64,000 nt of DNA, taken from Amylostereum areolatum. Its lineage: Eukaryota > Basidiomycota > Agaricomycetes > Russulales > Stereaceae. The translations under genes and the position numbers were made by a program. The stretch is from positions 1 to 64,000 of the forward strand of contig SAXG01000003.1 in NCBI GenBank assembly GCA_012932865.1, given 5' to 3'. The notes under the pieces were generated by a model. It had not been told where the DNA came from. It worked only from the letters and a program-made list of their open reading frames with translations, and made no database searches. Shown here one piece after another: positions 23,479 through 32,286 of the stretch (position 1 is its first letter; each line of letters opens with the position of its first letter).

Positions 23479-25089
23479 TCTCAGCTGTTGGGATTCGTGC
23501 CACGAGTGCCTGTGGGGTATGATCGTCAGCAATCGTATGCGTCTGAGGCGTAAAGAACGCACCTAGAGAGGAGAGGAGACGGATGCGAACACGGATGTGA
23601 ATAGCGATTGGGCCGGGAGTGCGGGGCGTGCGGGTGATGGTGGTGGTCGGGGGATGAGGCGCACACCGTTGCCTCGCGCGCCATTTTGTTGTCGGCATCG
23701 AGGGCGCGCCAGCAGCTGGGCCGTTGGGCCCTTCGAAATGGAGACTGAAAAGAAAAGGGTCCCATCATCCGTGCCGAGGCGGAGGACCCACAGCACCTGC
23801 CTTATCCGGCTACCGGCTATGTACCGGCTACTAGGCGTAGCCCGATGGGCAAGCTGTCTCAGCGTCTGGGCCACTGGCGCCTCTTTGTCGTACCCATGCC
23901 TTCCTGTCGGGCCTCTTCTAGTCCTGCGTTCTACGGTCTACCGACGCTTAGCTGCAACGCATCCTCCATCCAGAGGCTCTCATATCTCTTCTCATGCGAA
24001 CGTTTTCCCCCATGTCCTACCATGAACCCTTGTGCAGATTACATGGGCACGCGCGTAACACGTCATGTAGTCGCACCACGCCCATAGTATCAATTTTCGC
24101 GAATAAAGGCCTTCAATCCGTGTTATCCCCGACCAGTTGAGGACCGGAGGATGTGACAAAGTTTCGTACCGAGTACAAGTTCGAGTAGGAGCAGGAGCAC
24201 AATGGGGATTCAGGAGCCCCATGTTATCCCGCTTGGCGCTTAGCTTTCAATTAACAGTGGTGGTCCATACGGCGGACCTCTCGATTTACAGAGTTACTAC
24301 AGTACAGTCCTCTCGCTGTTTTTTGTGGATCTGTCTCACTGTTGATTTCTTTGTCAGGAGTCACTGCCACATTTCCTGCAGTCCTGTAAATTTTGGAGTG
24401 CACGGACGTCCTGATTCTTTGCTTGGCCAAAGAGTGCGTCCCTTGTCCATCTCAATTCTCCGACGCAATCACTAACAACGCAATCTGGCAATCTCACCAC
24501 CCCAGGTAAGTGATAGGCTACGTCTGTACTTGTCAGCCGCGATATTCCACTCTGCACCACTGAATACCCATCTGTCCACTCCGCTGCGTCTTCGGCCTTA
24601 CCTTCGGTGCACATACTACTAATCGTAGCATCTCCGCACGCAGAGCGATCGGCCAGCCGTTTTCGAAGGTTCTCCTTGGACGACGGGAGAGGTCTGCCTC
24701 GTTTGAGGGTGCCGACGTAAGTCTCTCATTCGCCTTGCTCTGGTCTGGGCCCGGGGCTTGCAGGGCGTGGTACTGAATACTTGGCGAGGTGCGATATTGT
24801 ATCCGCCGTGCTTTCGTTGGAAGGGGTAATGGGGTAATCGCCGAAGGGAGGATTGCTGTCTCGTTTTTGTAGGTTCTGAGTCAAACATAGAACGACTATC
24901 TTCTGTAGAAGCTAGGTTCAGAGAGAGTCTGGCTCTCGACCGTCTGGCGGTAACACTTCCACTGACGGCGACATACTACTTACACCAAGTCTCTTCTTAG
25001 CTCTTCAGCTTATCCTTCGTTTCAGCCTCACCCCTCCCGGCCACCGTGTGCACGATGGATACGGAAAGGGTATATCTCGACGAATTATA
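23479..25089. other. Intergenic region, nothing recognised
   Basis: About 1.6 kb between two divergent gene regions. Scattered short frames, no domain motifs, no terminal repeats seen. Confidence 0.4.
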
Positions 25090-25263
25090 TCACGAGGGGA
25101 AGACGATCAGCACGAGACCTCGGTTTCGGTGTTTCTCTAAGATCTTTGCACTCGTCGCGTCGCGGTCAAAGAGCCAAATGTTATCTTGGGAGCCGTCGTA
25201 TATATAGTCTGGAACCAAGAAGCAAACCGCGTCGCGAAGCACCAAGCACTTCTTCGTCGTGCT
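25090..25263 (-). CDS. Possible terminal exon of an unrecognised gene
   Basis: A minus-strand frame from a GATCTAG acceptor before 25263 to TGA at 25090 reads KCLVLRDAVCFLVPDYIYDG, then SQDNIWLFDRDATSAKILEK and ending GLVLIVFPS. The composition looks like real protein. Upstream exons would lie in 25300-25650, but I could not build a consistent model. Confidence 0.35.
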   Translation of the reverse strand, partial: STTKKCLVLRDAVCFLVPDYIYDGSQDNIWLFDRDATSAKILEKHRNRGLVLIVFPS

Positions 25264-25704
25264 CTAGATCATCTGACCGTTGAAGCAGGGCGTACGTCGT
25301 TGGGTGTGGCGGGTGTTGCGAACTTGCGACGGACGAGAGGATGCCTTGCTCGTCATGTCGACCCCGAATCGCGATCCGGGAAATGTACTTACATGACAAT
25401 GCACTATCAGTGCATACCATGGTGAAAATGCGTGTGTGTGGACCAGGGGACGACCGGGCGGGCTCGAGCTTGCGACTAGTTGCGAGTGGGAAGATGTCGC
25501 GATCGTGAGTGACTGCGTAGAGCCGCGAATAGTCCGTTCGTTCGCAGCACGGACCCTCGCACTGAATCTGATACCAAACTCTGCTTTCCCAAATTGCCGT
25601 GGTCGAGCCGAGCGCGATATGTACTTTTGCACTCGCCGAATCTCTCAAGGTTCTTCTTCTTGCTCGTCAGCGACTTTTCCGCGGAGAGCTGCGTCTTGAG
25701 GACG
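25264..25704. other. Upstream region of the second F-box gene; may hold exons of the 25090-25263 frame
   Basis: Several overlapping short frames on the minus strand, none decisive. Confidence 0.35.
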
Positions 25705-27020
25705 ATGGTGATGATGCTCATCGAGGTGCGCATTTTACTGCCCCCGACGCCGACGGTGGCTGATCCTCGATTCTCCCTCAGTCCTCTTCTTCTTCGCCCA
25801 GCTTCTCCCCGTTACCGGCCTCGCTTCTTCCCAACGAAATCCTAGCAGCAATTTTCGAGCACCTATCCCGACATGCCCTCACCATCGTCGTCCGCGTCTC
25901 CCGACACTGGCGCGGGCCCGCCGAGCGCATCCTCTACACCACGGTGCAGATCAACGAGGTTCTTCCAAGGACATCACCCGTCCAACTCAAGGGATACCCT
26001 ATGTGCGCCACTGTGCCCTCGAACACGCTCTGCTGCTGCGAAACCCTATCCAAACACGCCCACCTCGCCGAGGTAGTTCGCAAGTTCCACATCCGCTGGC
26101 ACACCGAATCCGTCGAGAGCCCTGCCTTCCTCCTCCTCATCGCCCAGAACATAATCCGCACCCTCGTCCCTTCCTTCGTCCACCTCGAGTCGCTCGAACT
26201 CGCCCTCGGCCTTGCCGCCCACCCTCCGCCCCTTGTCGATTACTTCTCCTCTTGCTCCCTACCTCTCCTTCGCAACCTTTCCCTCGGCGGCCTGGGCGGC
26301 TCTCCCGAGCCTGTACTCAGAAACCACCCGAACCTTCGACACTTCAAGCTCGCCGACCACGCCCAGCCGCTCCGTCTCCGCGCCGAAGACCTCCCCCACC
26401 TTCTCTCCTTCCGCGGTTCACCCGTCGTGGCCGCGTCCGTATTGCCCGGTCGACCCGTCCAGACGCTCACCCTGATCGGGTTTGAATTCGTGACCGAGGC
26501 CGACTTGGAGCGCATCGCGCAGACGACCGTGCCCATACGTGCGCTGGACCTCTCCGGCATGTCCGTCACACCGACGCTCCTCCGCGACGTCTCCCGGCAT
26601 CTTCCACACGTCGAGGTGCTCAAGGTTCGGTTAGCCCTGCGACACACCCTCCATTTCGCGCTCTCCGGCATCGTGAGTTTTCCCGTTCCCCTTTGTCATC
26701 CCCTACGCCCCTCTGTTTGCTGACGTGCTCCCCTCTCGAAATAGCGTCTCCTCGCGGGCCTCACCACCGTCCTCGGCGCTTTCCACGACCTCAAATCCCT
26801 CGACTTCTCCCCCACGAATGCCGTCGACGGCGCCGCCCTCGGCACCAGCAGCGGCGCCTCTGAGGAAGCTCACCTTTGTGCCGCCTGGGCCCAGGTATGC
26901 CCTTCCCTCCGCCGCGTCACATTCCCCTCCAAGACCGAATGGACGAATCACGGCGGCCGTGGAATGTCGACTCAATGGACATCCGAAGGTCCCGCGTTTT
27001 CCGTGAGCGCGAGTCGCTGA
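25705..27020 (+). CDS. F-box/LRR-like protein
   Basis: A second predicted SCF adaptor, unrelated in detail to the one at 21957. Suggested exons 25705-25725, 25782-26672 and 26745-27020 total 1188 nt (395 aa). The first exon (MVMMLIE) is the least certain part: the F-box frame has an in-frame stop just upstream of the CCCTCAG acceptor at 25781, so an upstream start exon is required. The F-box is classical: SLLPNEILAAIFEHLSRHAL, then VVRVSRHWRGPAERILYTTV. LRR-like segments follow (FVHLESLELALGL, PLLRNLSLGGLG, HPNLRHFKLADHA, VQTLTLIGFEFV, IRALDLSGMSVT, DLKSLDFSPTN), ending in CPSLRRVTFPSKTEWT, a C-terminal phrase common in basidiomycete F-box proteins. The intron after SGI has a clear GTGAGT...ATAG. 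Confidence 0.78.
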
Positions 27021-28002
27021 TTGTCGGGGCTCGACGGACAACTTTGTGGATTTATCGTGGCATAGGGCTTTTCGCGGCTATGGGCATTGCTTTGCACTTT
27101 GTATCTTTCTGGGCTAATTGGATGTTAGTAGCATTGGTATCAGGAGTGTCATATACTGTCTTCTACTTATGTATCGACGTCGAGGGCTAATATCAGCTCT
27201 GCAACGCATCAACCTGTCCCCTCTCACACCTCAACCAGCCCTGGGCTCATTTAAACCCTGTCGACATCACCTCTACCGACCAAGCCCCCAGCAGTATGTA
27301 GTGCAAAGATAGAGGGTTGTTCCCCATCCCAACATCCGTCTACGGCGATGAAAGGTGTGCAATTGTATTCCGCATGTGAACCATAACTCATGCTCCCCCG
27401 GACGCGACAGTATTCCTTCCACCAGCGCAGCAAGTTATCTTAGGTCTCCTTCCTTCGTTGGGCTTCCCTTTACAATCTGAGTTGCCCCATACCCGTCGAG
27501 GTGATTGAACGCGGCCGGCCGCTTTCGACCACAGCGCCGACAATGCCGTGGCCCGAGCTATCATTTATATCACTCCAGGTGATCGATGACCCGCATAGGC
27601 AGGCGTCGTCCAACGGCTTGGTGGCACTCCCTGATTACTCAGTGCTCGCAGAATATATACCACAATCATATTCATTTTTTCGTAGAGGATCCATGGAGGA
27701 ATTGTGTGGCTGTTTAACCTTTAGTACGTAGTACTAATTGAAAGTGACTCCTTGAAGCTGCGCACCAGTGATACGTCTTACTTACTCGGGCCCTCGGAAG
27801 TCCATGCCAGAATGAGTTCGCAGTATTTCTAGTCCTTCAGTAGGGAACCGCACACAGAAGCACACCGAAGTAGTTGATGTATAAGCTGGTTCGTGCGCCT
27901 TGGATGTACCTTGGACGTCTGGACAGCCCGGGAGTGGCCCTGCAGCGGCAGACCCGGAGTCAACGCTTTGACTACGCTTTACTGCGCGGAAAGTCGGGCC
28001 CG

Positions 28003-28074
28003 GGGGGCAACCGGGTCGGGATTCCGGGAGTCCAACTCACCCAACTTGGTCTGTGGGGGGTATCCGGGGTCCTC
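28003..28074 (+). repeat. Diverged repeat unit, left copy (A then B)
   Basis: Sub-block A (28003-28037, starting GGGGGCAACCGGGT) recurs reverse-complemented at 29175-29209. Sub-block B (28056-28074, GGGGGTATCCGGGGTCCTC) recurs in the same orientation at 29151-29169 with one change. The order of the two blocks is therefore rearranged between copies. Confidence 0.6.
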
Positions 28075-29150
28075 ACCGGCACAACCCGGCACAAACCTGC
28101 CTGCCCTCGAGCCGCCGCTGCACTGCTGCAGTCCCCAAAGTTGATACAGTGTCTCATACAGTACACAGGAGACACATGAATGCAATACGAAACGATATTT
28201 TCCGATATACAGTAGCGCAACTTTGGGCGATAGGAAACAAGGCCGAAGCAAAAACTCAACACAGAGGTGGGGTTTTGTGCACGTGACGGCCATCGACGCT
28301 GTCAGTGCGCGCCGTTGTCTATCTTTCCTTCGACCACATCGGCCACATACCCGCCTCCCATTTCACTGTCACCCCCATCTCAATGACTTATGGCATCCAC
28401 TGGCATGTATCGCACATGCCATAGCCAATGGCCCGACGATCTCCCTTGGTGCTCTCTTCGATTTCATGGCTCGGCAGCGGCAGGTAATGCACGACCTCTG
28501 CCAGTAGCTTGAAGTTACGTAGCCCACAATCTCAGGGATGAAGAAGAGGGCCGGTAACCCGTGGAAATGCGCGAGGCCGGGTAAGTAGAACGGGTGTGGG
28601 CTATCTGGGATATGCGTACCAAAGAATGGGTGGTGCGTGTAATCTCGCTCTCACATCCACATTTTCTGACGTCCTCGGTGAACGATCTGTCTAGATCCGT
28701 GCGCATCAGCATCAAGCCAGCTCTCAAACCCGTGAACACCATCCTGCTTAGTCCGCTGCACACCCTCTATGATCCTACACTATACACCTATTGCCGTTCC
28801 TGCCATCCACGGTGTTTCTGCCGCCGCCGTTTCTGCTGCTGCTGCCGCCATTTCTGCTGACACCTCCTCTCCCAAGTTACATCTGCTCCCATTGCCGTTC
28901 CTAACCCGGGCCCTATCTCTCTCACTTTCTTATAAACATGTGTGCGATGGCTACTGCTAGAGACCGCTATCTTACAATCTAGTCTACTTGCCAATATAGC
29001 CTACATGGTGATGTCTGACTCTCCGCCTGTTGTTTCAAACAAGCCTTCTGCTACAATTTTACTACGAGAGATTTCTTTCGGATGCGTCAGATTGATGAGA
29101 TTACAGTGCAATCTGGCCAATCGGGGACATCTTATCTCGTTGAGTCTCGA

Positions 29151-29209
29151 GGGGGTATCTGGGGTCCTCGGTACAGTTGGTGTACCGGAATCCTAACCCG
29201 GTTGCCCCC
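29151..29209 (+). repeat. Diverged repeat unit, right copy (B then inverted A)
   Basis: Partner of 28003-28074. Block A matches at about 28 of 34 positions in inverted orientation, block B at 18 of 19 in direct orientation. Possibly ends of an old non-autonomous element. Confidence 0.55.
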
Positions 29210-29344
29210 TGGTCGTGCCGATGTCCGAAGAAGCCAGCGCTGCGAAGTTTGCTCGACCTCAAGGCCTTAAGTTCTCTCCCTCAGCCCTTGTCTCCTGCCC
29301 TCTCCTGCCCGCCTCTGTCCACTGTCAACACACAGGTCAATACT

Positions 29345-29737
29345 ATGAGCACGCCCATAATACCCGTCGTGGAATGCGTCTTTTCCTTCCCACCTTCCTC
29401 TCTGCCACAGCCAAGCCGGTCCAACCTCCTCGCTTCCCTAAACCCAGTGCAACCTCGGTACCAGCCAGACGAATCTATGCTCGTGCGGGACCGACAGGAG
29501 TACCATGATACAGCATTCCTTGCGATGTGCACTCATACGAACCAAAAATGGAAACCGAACGAGTCATCAGTTCCATTGTTGAACGAAAATGGCAGCGTGC
29601 ACCCAGTCTGGCAGGAATGGTTGTCCTGCCTGCTTCATGATATCATATTCTCGCTGTCACGGTTCGCCCTTTTGCTCCGCTTTTTCCTTGCCTTCTCGCG
29701 CTATCTGATCTCACACCTGTGGATCAATCCCCTTTGA
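29345..29737 (+). CDS. Uncertain open frame, possibly 5' part of the broken P-loop gene
   Basis: ATG 29345 opens a 130-codon frame starting MSTPIIPVVECVFSFPPSSL with PDESMLVRDRQEYHDTAFLA and SVHPVWQEW; the end (LLLRFFLAFSRYLISHLWI) looks like read-through of an intron. No domain recognised. Its position upstream of the gene at 29958-31724 would suit an N-terminal exon, but there is no proof. Confidence 0.3.
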   Translation: MSTPIIPVVECVFSFPPSSLPQPSRSNLLASLNPVQPRYQPDESMLVRDRQEYHDTAFLAMCTHTNQKWKPNESSVPLLNENGSVHPVWQEWLSCLLHDIIFSLSRFALLLRFFLAFSRYLISHLWINPL

Positions 29738-30011
29738 TGGCATCGCTGATGTGCCCCTTGGTCTGTGCACATCCCCTCCCTAGTATATATAGCTGGCCTG
29801 CATGTATCTAGTTCCTTAGTCTTTCCTCCTAGTCTTTACCGGCTTAGAGTGCAATGTACTGTTCTCCCTTTGTTCCCTGATTCCCCCTTCCTCTGAGCCA
29901 CTGCCTGTGTCGCGACTTAGAAGGCTATTGGATGCATTCCTTAGTCGGTCGTTCTTGACACTCGCAGAGAATGTACATGAACCACAACCTTTTGGAAGAC
30001 TCCGACGCCGG

Positions 30012-30019
30012 CCTGCAGC
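30012..30019 (+). repeat. Left target-site duplication of the hAT element
   Basis: CCTGCAGC, identical to 31154-31161. Confidence 0.9.
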
Positions 30020-31153
30020 TAGTGTTGCCAAAGTTCGGTTCGGTTCGGTTCGGGACCCATTTTGCCTGAACCTGAACCTGAACCTGTAGGTCTAGGGGTG
30101 AACCTGAACCTGAACCTGAACTGAACCTGGGTTCAGGTTCAAACCCGGTTCAAACCAAGTTCGAACCTGGATTTCTTAGACTAGCTAGAAATTAGACCTT
30201 TCAAGGAACTTCAAGGGCTTAGGAGCACAAATTGTACATTTTATGAATCAACTATAATGCTATGTATCTATAGGAGCAAGTATAAAGCCTGGGTTCCAGG
30301 GATATGGCCTCTCAGCGCGACGTCTAGCCTCCTCCTCAAGGTCAGCGTTTCGTGGCTGGCTTGTCGGTGGCGGCAGAGGTGACTGGGTCGGCATGGCATT
30401 TGGATGAAGACGGTGAGGCTGTGGGATCATGGATGACGTTACGGTTAGGAAGATAGATCACGGCTATATTTAGGAACCTACCATCGAGAGAGCTTGCCGC
30501 CTTGCCGAGTGAACCCTTGAAAATCTTGTCATGAGCAGTTTGAGATGCTCCGGGCTGCTTTGGGGTAGGCTTGGGCTTGAAAAAGTTGCTAACAGCCTCG
30601 TTGTTCGTGACATACTTGACCTTCAACGAGGGCTTCAGTTTTCGACGCTCACCTGCGATGATGAGCGCGGGGTCCGGTCGATCTCGTTCCCCTTTCCGAG
30701 GACGGGCAGATGGTCAGATGAGGAGCTCCGCCAACGAGAAGTCGCTCACCTCGTTTTGGACGCGAGGCAGTTGCCTCTTTTGATCCTGATGCCCGAGGAA
30801 GCGGCGCTTCGTCGTCCTCGGAATGGTGCCATTCGATTTCGGACGCGTCTTTGAGCTGCCCGTCAGCCCCTACGGCGCACCCGAGGTCTTCTTCCATAGT
30901 GGAAGGGAGAGAGCGCGAGGAAAGTGGTTGAAATGGTTGAGGTTTCCAACAGGTTGGTTTTGCATTTTTCGGGTGGACTCGGCACTGCTGAACCGCGGTT
31001 CGGGCCGGTTCAGGCAGTTCTCTCCCGGCCCGAACCCGAACCTGAACCGACGGCCGAAAGCCTGAACCTGAACCTAGACCGGACCGAACTTCGAGTTCAG
31101 TTCAGCCGGTTCGGGTTCGAACCCAGGTTCGGAACCAAACTTTGGCAACACTA
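30020..31153 (+). mobile_element. Non-autonomous hAT-like DNA transposon with 8-bp target duplication
   Basis: The ends are inverted repeats starting TAGTGTTGCCAAAGTT, matching over 22 bp with one or two differences. The element is flanked by a perfect 8-bp direct repeat, CCTGCAGC, at 30012-30019 and 31154-31161. An 8-bp duplication and TAGTGTTG-like termini are the hallmark of the hAT superfamily. Both subterminal arms (about 30030-30170 and 30980-31140) are packed with GAACCT/GGTTC repeats, which in hAT elements can serve as transposase binding sites. The interior holds minus-strand frames (30342-30626, 30649-30897) with no transposase core, so it needs a helper. Orientation is arbitrary. 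Confidence 0.9.
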
Positions 31154-31161
31154 CCTGCAGC
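31154..31161 (+). repeat. Right target-site duplication of the hAT element
   Basis: CCTGCAGC, identical to 30012-30019; host coding sequence resumes here in frame. Confidence 0.9.
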
Positions 31162-31724
31162 GAGCCCTCGGCAACACTCCAGATCTTTACAGATGGACCT
31201 ATCAAGCTTCACAAGACAATGATTATCGCAAAATTTGTAGGCTCAGTACGTCTTGGTACTCATCTCGTAATGTCATTCAGACTCACATGAAATCGTGTTC
31301 GGCGTCAGGTATTCTACGCACCTCACCTCTCTCCTTTCCACCCAAGCTCGAAGAGATCGCGTTTAACACTCAAAGAGAAGGTATGTAGTATTTATATCTT
31401 CTTCGGTGTTGAACCATCTGAGTCCATCGAACTCTGTGTCTAGAGGCCGTCAGGGCGTGTAAGGGTGATTTCCGCGGAGACTCCGCCAGGCTTTTGCACG
31501 ATATCCTTGCAAGCTATCTGGTGTGTCCCACCACGCGATATTATGCTCGTTATGTTTTCCATATCCAATCATCGGGCACCGGGAAATCGCGCATGCACGA
31601 CGAGCTTGCCAAGGACATCCTCTACATTCCTCTCAACCTCGCCCCCGAGAAGAAAGGCTGTTTGTGGCTGTCTTCTCACTCCGAGCTGGGAATTGACGTT
31701 GATCATCGCTTATAGGTTATCCAC

Positions 31725-31845
31725 CCTGATAAAACACATAAAACCTGGTCAGACCAGGATTCGAACCCGGGTCCTCCCTACAGTACTGGGATGCCTTACC
31801 ACTAGGCTATCCGACTGTCTAGAGTGTGAATCTCATATTCAACAC
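31725..31845 (-). mobile_element. tRNA-derived SINE-like repeat, copy A
   Basis: A 121-bp unit found again at 44938-45058 with only a handful of differences. On the minus strand, 31816-31746 folds as a tRNA-like cloverleaf: D arm GCCT/AGGC, T arm CCGGG-TTCGAAT-CCTGG, acceptor stem with one mismatch. The internal pol III promoter boxes are intact (A box TAGCCTAGTGG, B box GGTTCGAATCC). The anticodon stem has a mismatch next to the loop, so a working tRNA is doubtful. The shared sequence continues about 29 bp beyond the 5' end and about 20 bp beyond the 3' end of the tRNA-like part, which argues for a SINE or SINE fragment rather than two plain tRNA genes. Confidence 0.6.
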
Positions 31846-31866
31846 TCCCCCTAGAATCACACTCTG

Positions 31867-32286
31867 TGTCAGAAACGCAGTTTATGAGACCGATGAACCG
31901 CCTAAGTCGCGACGATGAGAGGAGCGAGAAGAAAATAGATTCGAGAGTGCCGGGGTCTAGAGTAGTGTAACGTGCGCTACAGTACCGTATGACGAGATGG
32001 ACAGTCTAGGGAAAAGGGAAGAGAAACACTGTCCTTATATACAAGTGGGAACGATGGTGCGATGCGATGCGATAGTGGTGCGAGCGGGGGGAACAATAGG
32101 AAAGGAGTCATGGGGCGGAGGACGAAGGTCCGGAGCAGTGATGTCATAGATAAGGATGCGGAACCCCGCTCGGAAGTCCGGGCAATGACGTCGTTGAAGC
32201 ATGTGATGCAAGGGAAAGTCATGTGCCGTGACACGTCGCGTGTACGAGGTCTGCAAACGAAGAGAGAAATGGAGCGATCCGTGACA
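31867..32286 (-). repeat. TE1 3' LTR
   Basis: 420 bp. The pol frame runs into it and stops at 32219. Contains the same TATATAA and AGACTGTCCA arrangement as the 5' LTR. Confidence 0.93.

Larger units (their letters stand above)
27021..29344. other. Gene-poor stretch with a diverged repeat pair
   Basis: No gene recognised over 2.3 kb. It contains the partly inverted repeat units at 28003-28074 and 29151-29209 and marks the transition into the mobile-element region. Confidence 0.45.
29958..31724 (+). pseudogene. P-loop (SGTGKSRM) protein gene, split by a hAT element and truncated by a SINE-like repeat
   Basis: Host gene of a family common in Agaricomycetes with the Walker A-like phrase QSSGTGKSRM followed by HDELAKDILYIPLNL (31561-31640). 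Precise role unknown; predicted NTP-binding. Upstream, the frame NHNLLEDSDAGLQ stops at the hAT element at 30020. After it (31154 on) the same frame continues RALGNTPDLYRWTYQASQDN. Removing the element and one target duplication joins them without a frame change. A further exon runs from AVRACKGDFRGDSARLLHDI to the P-loop. Around 31710 the sequence reaches a TTATAG acceptor and then runs into the SINE-like repeat at 31725; the rest of the gene is absent. So the gene is broken twice. Confidence 0.6.

Noticed and set aside
31746..31816. Functional tRNA gene
   Set aside because: A and B boxes are good, but the anticodon stem is broken and the same unit recurs with shared flanks beyond the tRNA part, so a repeat is more likely.
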